In this document: in pieces, positions 34,614-46,574 of the stretch
How positions within the stretch are numbered: position 1 is the first letter of the stretch
Layout: every line of letters starts with the position of its first letter
DNA from: Coniferiporia sulphurascens
Taxonomy: Eukaryota > Basidiomycota > Agaricomycetes > Hymenochaetales > Hymenochaetaceae
Reading direction: 5' to 3'
Assembly (NCBI GenBank): GCA_002794785.1
Contig: NBBA01000013.1
Span: 1,054,001 to 1,118,000, forward strand
Length of the DNA stretch: 64,000 nucleotides
Translations under genes and position numbers: made by a program
The notes under the pieces: generated by a model
What the model was told of the DNA's origin: nothing
What the model saw: only the letters and a program-made list of their open reading frames with translations
Databases searched by the model: none

Positions 34614-35690
34614 ATGCCGTCCAAGCTCAAGTTCAAGGGCGACAAGTCCAAAAAGAAACGCAAGCACACCGAAGACGACGATGGCGAGGGCCCATCGCGC
34701 CGCCGCCGTAGAGGTGCAGAAGACGTAGATGAAAACGATGATACTTGGGTCCGCCCAGACAACCCGCTCGAAATCCGCGGTCCGACGTTCGTATTCCACC
34801 CGTCTGACCCCTCGCCTGTGTGTATCGCTTTCGATGCTACGCGCGGGCGTGTAGTAGTCACGCCCTTTGGAAAGGATAAAGACAAGGATAAGGTGAAGAC
34901 GGAGGAGGGAGAGGAGGATGGGCCAAAGGAGAAGGCTGACGGGAGCAGTGAAGGCACGCTCGGCGAGACCCCGACGGACGTCTCACAGGTGTGGGTCGTT
35001 ACCCGTGTCGCGGGCTCAGAGACGATTAACTTGCGGACGGGTGTCGCGTCCGCTGCAGGCTCCGGTGAGACGAAGTTCCTCTCGTGTGACGCACACGGGC
35101 TCGTATCCGCGTTTCGCGAAGCGCGGGGCCCGCAGGAGGAGTGGACACCCGTCATCCTTCCTGACGGCATGGTAGCGTTTCAGAGCGTATACGAAAAGTA
35201 CCTGAGCGTTGATGAGGTTGCCGGCGGCGCATTAGCACTGCGCGGTGACTCAGAGGAGGTCGGATTCAATGAGCGTTTTTGGGTCAAGGTGCAGAGCAAG
35301 TACAAGAGGGAGGCGGGAGAAGAAGAGAGAAAGAAGAAAGAGGGCGTGTCGAAGGTCAAGATTGACGAGGCAGCGACGAAGTAAGTTGGTCTATCGTATT
35401 CTCGGGAGATCGTCTGACCAAGATATTGCAGTCGCACCTTCCAGGCTTGGGGGGCGGGCAGGTCAATCGTTTCACAAGCTGACAAGGCAGAGGTATGCGA
35501 CCTATGATGCATGGCGCAACGTTTTACTTATTGGCCCCGTCTGTTGTAGCTCAAGAAAGCTCGCAAAGAGGGCGGTCTTGCCGAAGCACTTCTTGATCGT
35601 CGAGCGAAATTGAAAAGGTGAGCTTACCCTTAAAGCCGTCAACCATACAGGTGCTAACTTGAACCTCAATACAGTGACAGATTCTGCTGA
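34614..35690 (+). CDS. FRG1-like protein (beta-trefoil, RNA/actin-associated)
   Basis: Exons 34614-35380, 35432-35492, 35550-35617 and 35675-35690, 303 residues, joins in frame. The N-terminus is a lysine-rich nuclear signal (KSKKKRKH) with RRRRRG. The core follows FRG1 order: the NPLEIRGPTFVFHP region, then ETKFLSCDAHGLVSAFREARGPQEEWTPV and SVYEKYLSVDEVAGGALALRGD, the repeated beta-trefoil segments. The C-terminus is basic (KKARKEGGLAEALLDRRAKLKSDRFC), matching the conserved FRG1 tail. FRG1 proteins locate to nucleoli and Cajal bodies, associate with spliceosomes and bind F-actin. A D/E/K-rich insert (KDKDKDKVKTEEGEED) interrupts the first trefoil repeat. The last exon is 16 nt. Confidence 0.85.
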
Positions 35691-36367
35691 ATTTATTGTC
35701 GTTTTGTTACTGCTGTAATCCTGTACTACCTGCTACCGTAAGCGCTGTTATTTCATCCGTTTAAACTGGCTTTTCTCATTCCCCTTAGTTCTGGACACAT
35801 CTTTCCCTTCTTCCTGTTTAAGTGTAGGAGTAAGAGGGGTTAATCAGATGTCATCTATCTGCAACGTCGTATGACTGGGTACGCCGGTCTCGCGCGTTGG
35901 CGAGCTCAGGTGAAAACACCTCCGGTCCGCTCTGAAATCGGGGTAGATGGATGACCCGGCCCAAAGTTGCGATGAGGCACGGAGAAAGTGGGGATTACAA
36001 CTGATAGGAAGCTCTATCAGTGCGACGCCTTGGTCGCGTTAGCTCGTACTGTTGATGTCACACTGTGAATGAGCGGCCATTGAAGCGCCATTGCACCCTT
36101 GCGACCTTTCCCGTCCGCCATCGGCTATAGCAATTTGGGGAAGTCTCCTTTGCCCAGAAACGATCGTTTATTACCCTACGGTTAATTAGAGACGCGGACA
36201 TATGGCAGATGATCGAAAACCAGCTTGGTGAACTAAAGTGCTTAACTTTTAGCCACAGGAAAGTGCAAATATTATGGAAAACTAAACGCACCTTCTCGAG
36301 CATACTCGATTTCTCATGTGCCGAGATGACTACTTGTGGTGGGCTGAATCGTTTACAAGGGGATTTG
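35691..36367. other. Convergent intergenic region
   Basis: Lies between the stop of the FRG1-like gene and the stop of the truncated helicase. No sequence here resembles a helicase C-domain in any frame, which matters for judging the truncation. Confidence 0.5.
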
Positions 36368-37504
36368 TCAATAAAAACCGAGGAGGTTGAACCGTTGGGT
36401 TATTGGTACGTACTGAGTTAACCGCTCGGTAATGAGTAGTTTATTGAGAGCCGGCAGCCATTTCGGCTCAGTGAAATCGTCTGCACTGTCGAAAACGATG
36501 CACTTCAGGCGTCCAAGCGCATAATTATAATGCTTCGTTAAAATGATGTGATCGAGGATCGGGAACGGCGTCTGGAATCGGACGGCGACAGAAAAATATT
36601 AGGACGAGTAATGTTTTTAACGGTACACTTACCGTCACAAGGATGTCTGCCCGCCGTTTAAACACCCATTCACGCTCCTTCTCCGGCGTCTTGACGTGCG
36701 TAAGGCAAACGACACTAATGGGTCCGTTCTCAGGAACAAGCTCGACACACTTCGCTGCGACGGCCAGCGCGCGGTCTGCCGTTGGACACACGATGATGAG
36801 TTTTGTTGTCACCGGTCCTGTCCCACTCTTCACGATATCAGATAGCGAGGGCTCCTGAGGCTTTCCTTTAGACTTCTTCTGCGGAACCGGGGGCGATGGT
36901 AGATCTGCAGGGGCGCGATTCTTCTCATTCTTCCAGTCGATGTACTTTGAGATGAGCGGGACTAGGTAGGAAGTTGCGAGTCCCCTCTCGGGTGACTGGA
37001 CGAGCCTGTCAGATTGTCCTCAATACGCGCACGAAAAAGGGGGGGGGCTACGTATCTGCAAACGCAGGTTCAAGTCACTCACACGTGCTTTCCCTCCAAG
37101 AGCGGCTCGAGGGCTGCGCTCTGGAACCGAGTAGCAAACCTATATGGGATTGTCTCCGCCATGCGCATAGGAAGTTTTTCTAGTCCAATGAGACCGGCGA
37201 ACGGGATTCGCGACAAGGGCAAATCAGCACTCCTTGGGTTCGTCGGCTTGGGAGTTAGCCGGACCTTCTCAGCAGCGAGCTCGTCCCCCGGACCTTTACT
37301 AGAAGCTTTTGCGTTGGTATCCTTTTTCTTGGACTCTGCTTGAGTTTGAGGCTTTCCCTGCTTGGGTTTAGTTGTCTGCGGTTTCTTCTGAGCCTGAGTC
37401 TGTGGCTTCGCGCTAGTTGTTGCATATCGACGGTAGCAGAACGGCGCAGGACGCCGGAGGAAGGGACGGATAGCGGCTGTTGAGATGCTTGAAACAGCGT
37501 ACAT
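36368..37504 (-). CDS. Degenerate mitochondrial DEAD-box-like protein, first RecA domain only
   Basis: Exons 37504-37083, 37005-36633 and 36571-36368, exactly 332 codons plus stop. The N-terminus (MYAVSSISTAAIRPFLRRPAPFCYRRYATT) has Ser, Arg, Ala and no acids, a clear mitochondrial targeting sequence. A K/Q/P-rich linker leads to a DEAD-box domain 1: FATRFQSAALEPLLEG (Q-motif side), TKLIIVCPTADRALAVAAKC (motif Ia side) and RRADILVTTPFPILDHI (motif Ib). The place of the Walker A P-loop reads SPERGLATSYL instead of A-x-x-G-x-G-K-T, and DEAD reads DSAD. The C-terminal RecA domain is missing. ATP hydrolysis is therefore unlikely. It could be a non-catalytic RNA-binding or mitoribosome-associated factor derived from an Mrh4/Mss116-type helicase, or a gene on the way to loss. 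Intact frame, targeting and splice sites favour a retained function. Confidence 0.72.
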
Positions 37505-37947
37505 GGCAGAAAATATGGATCGGAACAAGTGTGGCCTGCCTAGAGCTGCACGAACCTGCGGACAAGCTGTGCTGCAAAGACCCGAGCAGTCAAAAAACGC
37601 GCGAGTATACGCGATCTGAGTATGGTCACGTGCATCTGTCGGAAGTATATAAAATATTTAATCATGTCCTATTTTACTATTCTTGTAACTCACGTAAGTA
37701 CATTATCGCTATAATAGCCCTCGGAAGGACGATTTAAATTCAATACACGCCTTTCTGGGGCAGAGGGAGGGGATGGTTTATTGGTATGTTAGATTTGGTA
37801 CAAATAGATTGGCAACAGTAACGTGGCATGTCTGCAGAAAGTAACAATCCGAGTCCGAGTATAGCCTGAGCGAAAAGAAACTCGAAGTGTTTAAGGACGA
37901 CAAAACGAAAGAATGACCGCAAAGGGTAGCCAAATCAAGGCGGTAAG
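37505..37947. other. Spacer between truncated helicase and monooxygenase copy A
   Basis: Contains the helicase promoter and the 3' flank of copy A. AT-rich part at 37640-37740. No gene seen. Confidence 0.45.
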
Positions 37948-40257
37948 CTAAGCCGAATACCTTCTAACCAGGGAGGCCAATCCTTCCCAAACATCCGAAA
38001 GCAGTCCGTTTACGGCCCCCTCCAATACGTCCCCCAATTGCGGTCTCGCAATTATCGCTACGAATCCGGCGAGCAGTCCTGTTGCCAGTACTCGTCTCGC
38101 TATCTTCCTCCGCCGACGCTCTTTTATCCACGCTTCTGCCCCGTACGTCTCATAGTCCTCCCACCGTGGGTGCCTCATCCACCACCAGAAAAGCACAAGC
38201 GGGCCCGGGAAAATCGCGAAATTCTTTCCCGCCATTCCCTGGCGGTAGTACGACGTGCACGCGGCGAAGACAGTCTTGCCAAGGCGCCGTTGGATAAGCT
38301 CGTTGTACGCTTTCGTCGGGGCGGCGCGGACGCTGAACGACTTCACTTTCCTTTCGATGATAGGTTTAAGGAGCTGTATGGCATAGTTTATCTGGGAAGG
38401 GTACAAAATATAAGCCACGGTGTCGTATGATTTGAGGACCAAAGTCTTACTTGTACCTCCTCGCTGAAAATAACAGACGCGTGTCCTGTCGCAGTGTTCG
38501 GCCCTATAAATCATTTAGTGAATGTGCCATGAAAAGGAAGATACTGCTAACCAAAGATTAAAAAGAAATTCGGAAACTCAGGCACGGTCGTTCCCATATA
38601 CGCTGTCGGACCTCCTTGTTCTTTAAAGAATCCCCGCAAAGTCCTTCCCCCTCTTCCAACGAGGTCTATGGACATGTATTCCTGATTGTTTTTACAAAAC
38701 TGAGTTTCAAAATGGAGATAAACTGGACAGGGCTCACCGTATCGAAGCCGGTGGCAAGAACTATCACGTCCAGAGGAACCATATCTCCGTCCTTCGTGAC
38801 GAACCCCTCACGCACAATACTATGGATGGGATTCCAGTTCAGGGAAACATTTGGCTGATGTAGCGCTTTGAGATATCCGGGATCGATGAGTGTACGTCTG
38901 CAGCCGAGGGCTAAATGGGCATAAATCAGTGATGGTTAGATTCGGTATATGTACTTATTCGTTCGACAAACTGACGATAATTGGGAATGAGTTTGTCGAC
39001 ACACTCCTTTGGTGCTTTCGCTTTAATGTAATTGGTGAGAGTCTGACATACCGTCATTGATCTTTCCACCTGCGAGGAAAGCGAACCTACCTTTCGTGCA
39101 AGCCTCTGTACGAAACCGTCGCTGCTCGAGAACGGCAAATAACCTAAATCAGACTGGTTTTATTCCAAGGCGACTATTAGTTTGGAAGTCTCGGTCTTCG
39201 ACCCAGAAAATGGAGACCATACGTTTAGAGAAATTACGAGCCGGTGAAACCATAGAGCGAAGGGCACCTTAGAAAATACCGACCTGGTCCACGCTGAGTA
39301 TGCAAAATTCGGCTTTCATATGAAAATATGCAATTAAGGAGTCTTTCGACTTCAATAAAAAAAAGTTTACCCTTCTGATGTACCAGTTTGGAGTTCTGCA
39401 GAAATTAATCACTTCAACAGAGGGATCCGCCGAAATGCGTGGGATAAGCTGTGCGCTAAAGTAGATCCAGACTTGGCTATTGACAATGCATCCGAGTACC
39501 GCGATGACGTACCCTGAAGCTGCATTCCCGATAACGCCTACTCTTTTCCCCGAAAGCGAAACATCGTGCCTCCAGCGTGCGGAGTGAAAAGTAGGACCGT
39601 CGAAATTCTCCATCCCAGTAATGTCCTTTGGGTATGAAGGCTTTGATAGCGCCCCTATGGCACTCACGATAACCTCCACGTACTCTTCTCTCTCAACACC
39701 AGTCTTCTCATCTCTCAGAGTGACACAATACTGCTGCATCTCATCGTCCCACACTGCGTATACGACGCACGTATTGAAAACCACTTTGTCCGAGAGGGAA
39801 TGCTTCTTGAATAGCGACTTCCAATATGCAAGAATTTCCGGTTGGAGAACATAATACGTTGACCAGTTAGGGTTCAAGTCCGTCGAGAGGGAGTACCAGT
39901 GGCCGGCAACATCTGAAGAGCAACCCGGATACGTATTATCCTGCAGAGTGTTTATTAGTAGGTGATAGTTTGTTTTGGAAGAGCTGATTCGCAAACGCTT
40001 ACCCTCCATGTACCACCTATGTCCGAGCTCTTCTCATAGATCTGTGATGGGTTCAGTCGCTGCGTGTGAAAACGGCAAAATACTGCATATCACTCACAAG
40101 GAAATTCTCGAAGTTAAGTCGTCTTCTGAGGGCTATGGCTGTGGAAATGCCGGCGACTCTGAAGGACAATTATATAGCGGAGAAAATTGGGCTACCTTAA
40201 CTTGACCCACCCGCATCCAATAATAGCTACCCTAGCCTGATCCTTTCTATATGACAT
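37948..40257 (-). CDS. Baeyer-Villiger-type flavin monooxygenase, tandem copy A
   Basis: About a dozen exons; ATG at 40257. Exon 1 (40257-40211) with exon 2 makes the FAD-binding AIIGCGVAG (G-x-G-x-x-G). Then [31 protein letters not shown], the Baeyer-Villiger fingerprint FDGPTFHSARW (F-x-G-x3-H-x3-W), the NADPH-binding [13 protein letters not shown], the domain link [13 protein letters not shown], and [18 protein letters not shown]. The last exon ends with WWWMRHPRWEDYE and a basic hydrophobic segment (ARRVLATGLLAGFVAIIARP) that should anchor the C-terminus in a membrane. Such enzymes insert oxygen next to ketones or oxidise heteroatoms in secondary metabolism using FAD and NADPH. All joins I traced keep frame, so the copy seems functional. 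Substrate unknown. Confidence 0.83.
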
Positions 40258-40699
40258 TTTGTGTTTGGATCCTTTGGGCAGGAGGGGACCGGAGTCAACT
40301 CTGTTATGGGCAAGCGGAGATTCAAGCAATACAGAGCCTTCTACCACCTTCTTAGCATGCGTCTAGTCGGACGCTGCTGAATTTCTGCACTTCACGGGAG
40401 CAGGTTCAAGACCGTCGTCACCTAAAGCATAGTAGTAGCATATGATAACTGAAATAGCGCGCTTATAACCGGAAATCCTCAGACTCCGATCGCACATGGT
40501 TTTTATGGCTAGGATGTCATGCTTAATTAGTCATGTAATATATTTGCCTTCCGGCTCCCGCACTGCGGACACAATTTCATCACCAGTCCAGTCCGCTCAA
40601 AAGGATAACATAAATAATTCCTCCTATCCTACAAGGATGACCAAACCGGCGGAAATTTGGAGGGCACGCCCTGGTATAGTGCAAAAAAAACAATCAAGT
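40258..40699. promoter_or_regulatory. Spacer between monooxygenase copies A and B
   Basis: Holds the promoter of copy A and the 3' flank of copy B. No supported gene. Confidence 0.45.
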
Positions 40700-43018
40700 C
40701 TACTGGCCACCGACCGCAATGGTAAACATTTCCCAAATTCTCGAAATTGAACCCTCGCCTAGCGTTGTCAACGCTTCCGCCAGCTGCGGTCTCGCAATCA
40801 TTGCCACAAAACCGGCTAGCGTTAAGCTTGCGAGCACTAGCTTCTTTCTACTACGATCTCTTATCCATGCCTCCGCCCCGTACGCCTCGTAGTCTTCCCA
40901 CCGCGGACGTCTCGCCCACCACCAAAACAGCGAAAGTGGGCCCGGAAAGACCGTAACGTTCTTGCCCGTCCTTCCTTGCCGATAATACGATGTGCATGCG
41001 GCGAAGACGGTCTCGCTAAGGCGTCCCTGGATATGGTCATTGTATGCCTCTGTCGGGGCAGTACGGACGGTGAATGATTTGACCTTCTTATCGATGATAG
41101 GCTTGAGCAGCTTCATGGCGTAGTTTATCTGAAAAACAACGCGGAGTGTAAATCTAATATTCTGTTAAGCTTTCAGAATAGGAACGTACCTGAATTTCCT
41201 CGCTGAAAATGACGGAAGCATGCCCGGTCGCTGTGTTTGGTCCTGGAAAAGCAGTCACTAATTGTTATAGGCAATAAACAGCCCACTAACCCAGAAGCAA
41301 GAAGAAATTTGGGAACCCAGGTACGGTTGTTCCCATGTATGCAGTCGGTCCTCCTTGTTTTTTAAAGTATCCTTTGAGGGTCTTTCCTTCTCTACCTTCG
41401 ACATCAATATAATTGGAGCCCTATAAATCCCCTCAGTTTAGGCTCGCTTTGACCGTGGACAATAACAAAATGGACGTACAATATCGAATCCCGTGGCAAG
41501 AACGATCACATCTAAAGGAATCATGTCTCCGTTTTTTGTAACGACTCCTTTAGGCGCTATACTGTCAATGTCATTCCAATTTAAGGAGACGTTTGGCCGA
41601 TGTAGCGCCTCCAAATAGCCAGGATCAACGAGTAGGCGTCTACATCCAGGTGCTGCATAATCATGTACAAAAAATAGTGAGCTATAACATATCGCATTTA
41701 CCAGGCTATTTGCTTACGATAACTGGGAATAAGCTTGTCAATATAGTCCTTTGGTGCTGTCGCTTTCATATAGTCGGTAAAAGCCTGTCTGCCTTGTCAG
41801 ATTTTCCCACTACGGAAACGCAGAGCGAGCTTGCCTCTCGCGTAAGTCGCTGAGTATTTGTGTTCCTGTTCGAAAATAGCGAGTAATTTTTTTCAGACTG
41901 ATCAAATGAAAATGGTTATCAACTTGGAGCCTTGGTCCCGAAGGAAAAAGCCTCACCTTGAAGGCGATTAAGAACCTATGGACTCGTTGAACCAAAGGTA
42001 CGTAGGCAAATGTCCATTTGGCCCACATTGGATATGCAAAGTTTTGCTATGATTCTTGTTCGAAAGGAGACCCAGCTGCAGAAAAAAAAAACAGACCCAC
42101 CTTTGGCAAGAACCAGTTTGGAGTCCTGCAAAAATTAATTACTTTAACGGTGGGGTCTGCAGATATGCATGGCACAAGCTGCGCTCTGGAATGCAATTAT
42201 ATCATTAGCCGCTAATATTTTACTTGTCCTTCGGAATAACGTACGCAGAAGCTGCATTCCCGATAACGCCCACTCTTTTTCCTGAGAGCGAAACGTCATG
42301 CCTCCAGCGTGAAGAATGAAAAATTGGCCCCTCAAAATGATCGATTCCCGTAATGTCCTTTGGATAAGAAGGTTCCGTCAGCACCCCCGTGGCACTCACG
42401 ATGGCCTCTGCGTAATCCTTCCTCTCTACGCCTGTCCCTTCGTCCCTCAGTGTGATACAGTATTGCTGCGTTGTATCATCCCACTTTGCGGAAACGACGC
42501 GAATATTGAGAACGATACTGTCTGAGAGTGAATACTTCCCGATCAATGATTTCCAATATGCAAGAATTTCTGGTTGGAGAACATAATACGATGACCAGTC
42601 AGGGTTAAGGTCTGTTGAAAGGGAGTACCAGTGACCGCCGATGTCTGAGGAACAACCCGGGTACGTATTATCCTAAAGCGGAATCGGCGTTAGAGTAGAT
42701 AACTTTGCGAATCTCACGCGCATGGAAACAGGTGCCAGTGATGGGACTTACTCTCCAGGTGCCGCCTATATCAGAGCTCCTCTCGTAGATCTAGGACAAG
42801 CCCAGTTAATGTATGCAAAAGCGCATTAGCACTTTATGTACATGACACTCACGGTAAAGTTTTCAAAGCCAAGTTGTCTTTTGAACGCTATGGCCGTAGC
42901 AATTCCAGCGATTCTACGGGAAGTGTACAGTGGTCTCAGCAAATGCAAGAAGGGCAAGCGACTGTACTCACCCGCTCCCAACAATGACAACTCTGGTTCG
43001 CTCCATTTTATTCGACAT
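40700..43018 (-). CDS. Baeyer-Villiger-type flavin monooxygenase, tandem copy B
   Basis: ATG 43018, same exon order as copy A. Motifs: [16 protein letters not shown] (FAD), [24 protein letters not shown] (Baeyer-Villiger fingerprint complete), [13 protein letters not shown] (NADPH), [13 protein letters not shown] and [18 protein letters not shown]. It ends in [20 protein letters not shown] and a hydrophobic C-terminus ([17 protein letters not shown]). The intron after the NTQRLTRE exon (about 41830) has a GC donor (GAG|GCAAGC). No stop or frame break found. Closest to copy A by inspection of shared wording in the large exon ([12 protein letters not shown]). Confidence 0.82.
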
Positions 43019-43671
43019 GGCCAAGCGCTGAGTGACTCTTGAGCTTTCAACTGGGAGATGATGTGGATGGGAACAAGCCTGGAGATACAACAGATCTACC
43101 CCTTTTCGAATTTATAGCATCTTCTATAGTGATATTACGTTGGTGTGGGCTCCGAATATTATAATTTGTATTGGCTCGTATTACATAGTATCATGATGTG
43201 GCAGTCCCGTAGGGATTTCCCAGTGTGCGGGATGCACAACGCTGTGATGTGGACTCACTTGCCTTTTTAGGCGTCTTGATTAATCTATCGACGTGATCGG
43301 CATGCTGATTTCGGAAGTTGTGGTACCACAATACCCAACCTCCCACGCAACAAATAGCCTTTTTGGTCATACGGCAACTGCAGTATTACCGAGTGACCTT
43401 TCGATCATATCCGAGACCTAAACTAAATTGATTATCCCCTCCTTTACTCCCACATAGACCGTGCCATTGTATTTTCCAAATTCTCTCTTGAACTGTTACT
43501 TGTGGAATTTACGGTACAGCTCTGATCGAATCCATTGTGTCAAGCGCCGGCCTCAGCATTGGATTATCAAATGAATACATGAGCGATAATGAAATTGTGG
43601 TGCGGTCAATGCAGCTACTAGTACATCAAAAAAGTGGATCAACACCTTAGATAAAGTGCCGAAAATCGGGC
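43019..43671. promoter_or_regulatory. Spacer between monooxygenase copies B and C
   Basis: About 650 bases, AT-rich at 43100-43200. It should contain the promoter of copy B. No gene or repeat recognised. Confidence 0.45.
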
Positions 43672-45995
43672 CTAACGGCCAGTGACGGTGGCGAATTTCC
43701 TCCAAATTCCCGCAAACAAATTTTGGGTCGCCATTCTCAACGTATTCTTTAGTCGTGGCCTCGCGATTACTGTGATGATGCCGGCCAATAGTGCTACTAT
43801 GAGCAACCTCCTTAATAACTTCTTACGTCGGCGTTCCCTCATCCATGCCTCCGCCCCACGTATCTCATAGTCAGCCCATCGCGGTCGCCTCATCCACCAC
43901 CATAATAGCGTAAGTGGGCCCGGAAAAACCGCAAAATTCTTGCCCGTCATTCCACGGCGGTGATACGATGGGCACGAAGCAAAGACAGACTCTTCAAGGC
44001 GATGATGGATCAGCTTATTGTACGCATCTGTTGGAGCAGCGCGGACGGTGAACGACTTGACTTTCTTCTCAATGATGGGCTTGAGAAGCTGTATAATGTA
44101 GTTGATCTGAAGAGAATGGAGAATGTAAGTTGCGATCGTGCCAGTACATGTTTTATGATACTGGTAGAAGTCTTACTTGTATTTCGTCGCTGTAAAGAAC
44201 GGAGGCGTGTCCCGTTACAGTGTTCGGCCCTATAAAGCGATTAGAAGTCGTAATGTGTAATGTAAAGGAACCCGCAAACCGAAGACCAAGAAGAAATTGG
44301 GAAATCCGGGTACAGTCGTCCCCATATACGCCGCCGGCCCTTTTTGTTCTTCAAAATATCTTTTCATAGTCTTTCCCTCTCTTCCCTCGACGTCTATGTA
44401 TACAGCTTCCTATTTGCTCTCAAAATTCATTCCAATGATTCAGCCTCGAAAAAAAAAGGAACGAACGCACGAGGTCGAATCCGGTGGCAAGAACGATCAC
44501 GTCTAGAGGGACCATTTTCCCGTCCTTCATAATGATTCCTTTTGGCACTATTTTGTCAACATCACCCCACACTAGAGAGACATTTGGCCGATATAGTGCC
44601 TGTAAATAACCAGGGTCGAAGATAATGCGTCTACATCCAGGTGCTGAATAGACACACACAGAGGACAATCAGCTTTTTAATACCTCTCTCAGGTGGATAG
44701 ACCTACGGTAGCTGGGAATAAGCTTGTCGATATATTTCTCCGGTGCATTCGCTTTCATGTACTTAGTCATAGCCTGTCCATACTGTTGGTAACCGCTCTA
44801 GCGCATTTGGAAGTGTACTAGCCTTTCGTGTACGCCGTTGAACAAATTTATTGCTATTTGGGAACAACAGATAGTTCCGCTCGTACTGGTTTAGGGAATA
44901 TGATTTCTTAGCTTTGTTATGGGCCTTGTGGAATGAAGAACTTACACCAACGGCAATCCCGAAGCGGTAAATTTTCAGGACGAACGGCACATGGGAAAAT
45001 ACCCACTTGGCCCACGTCGGGTACGTAAAATTCAGCTTTAATTTTAAAACGTTTGATTAAGGGGCTTCCTAATGCACAAGAAAGATACCCACTATTTGGT
45101 TATGCCAAGTTGGAGTCCTGCAGATATTAGTCACCTGAACAGTGGAATCTGTTGATATGCGCGGGACAATCTGTGCGCTGAAAAAGATTCAAAATGAGAA
45201 GCCACCAATATACCTAAACATAATCTTACGCTGAGGCCCCGTTTCCAACAACACCCACCCTTTTACCCGAAAGCGAAATGTCGTGCCTCCAGCGCGCGGA
45301 GTGAAATATTGGCCCATCAAAGTTTTCCATGGCCCCAATATTTTTTGGGTAGGATGGTTCTGAGAACATGCCCGTAGCGCTCACAACTGCCTCCGCATAT
45401 TCCTTCCTCTCGACGCCACTTTTTTCGTCTCTTAAAGTGATGCAATATCGCTGTGTGGCGTCGTCCCAGATAGCAGACACAACGCGCGTATTGAAACCCA
45501 ATTTATCCGAGAGAGAATACTTCTTGATCAGTGATCTCCAGTACTCCTGAATTTCAGGCTGGAGGACAAGGTACGTTGACCAGTTGGGATTAGGGTCTGT
45601 TGAGAGAGAGTACCAGTGAACGGCCGCATCGGAAGAACAGCCCGGGTACGTATTGTCCTATAACAGATTCGCCAGTAGACGTTTATTCCAGTCGTTTCGG
45701 ATATATTAACTGACAAATGAGACTTACTCTCCATGTACCGCCCAAGTCTGAGCTCTTCTCGTAGATCTATGATGCAGTTAGAGGCCGTTGAGTAATAGTA
45801 GGCAGGGCAGGTGACACCCACAATGAAGTTATCGAAACCAAGTTGTCTTTTAAGAGCTATGGCCGTGGCGATGCCAGCGACCCTGATGGACAATCATGAG
45901 TAGCTAGAACGACTCCAAGGATTACCCAGTGACTAAACTCACCCGCTTCCGATGATGACCACTCTGGCCTGCTCGCCTCTGTACGACTTGGACAT
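43672..45995 (-). CDS. Baeyer-Villiger-type flavin monooxygenase, tandem copy C
   Basis: ATG 45995 (MSKSYRGEQ), same exon plan as copies A and B. Motifs: [79 protein letters not shown]. The end is WWWMRRPRWADYEIRGAEAW plus a basic/hydrophobic tail (LLRRLLIVALLAGIITVIARP). The intron after the FVQRRTRK exon (about 44810) appears to use a GC donor (AAG|GCTAGT). That is weaker than the GTAGGT at the same place in copy A. Otherwise intact. The product should be a membrane-tethered NADPH- and FAD-dependent oxygenase. Confidence 0.82.
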
Positions 45996-46574
45996 CCTGT
46001 TTCGCAGCAGGTTCTACGTGGTGGGGATAAAGCCTGGGATCCGGGCACGCTGGCAAGGCATAGGAATTTAAAACCACACCCGTGATAGCGCCATATCCCA
46101 AGTTGGTTTACAATCACACACTACCCGCCCTTCTTGTCGGCGTCTATTACATTTTTGTATACTTTGGGGTCCTTAAGGACGGCCATTGGTCCGTCCATGG
46201 ATGGAAGCACGTTGAATGCCAGGGAATAATGAATAGCTTCAATACTGCTCATCCGAAGGAGGCTTTTCTCTAGTAACTTGAGCCATGCATTATGGTGTTT
46301 CGTGTCTTGCCAGAGGGATCATGGAGCATTGAGCCGGCAGGATAGAATGCAAAGGATTAGTTATACACATGATACAGAAGGCAACCTGAACAGACCATAC
46401 AGTTGGACTCCATATATTAAAGGTTGACGTCACAGAATATAAGCTGCATCAATGGCATCCCACACTGACTTCCGTGGACGCAGTCGGAGAGTAAGTCCGA
46501 AAATGTATATATATTCAAAAAGGACACTCCAGATGGGTCGCCTATAAAAAGGATCAAGAACCAGCGGCGGAAGT
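45996..46574. other. Spacer between monooxygenase copy C and the decayed copy D
   Basis: Should include the promoter of copy C. The 3' part (46417-46570) may be remnant 3' end of copy D but cannot be read as its C-terminus. Confidence 0.4.
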
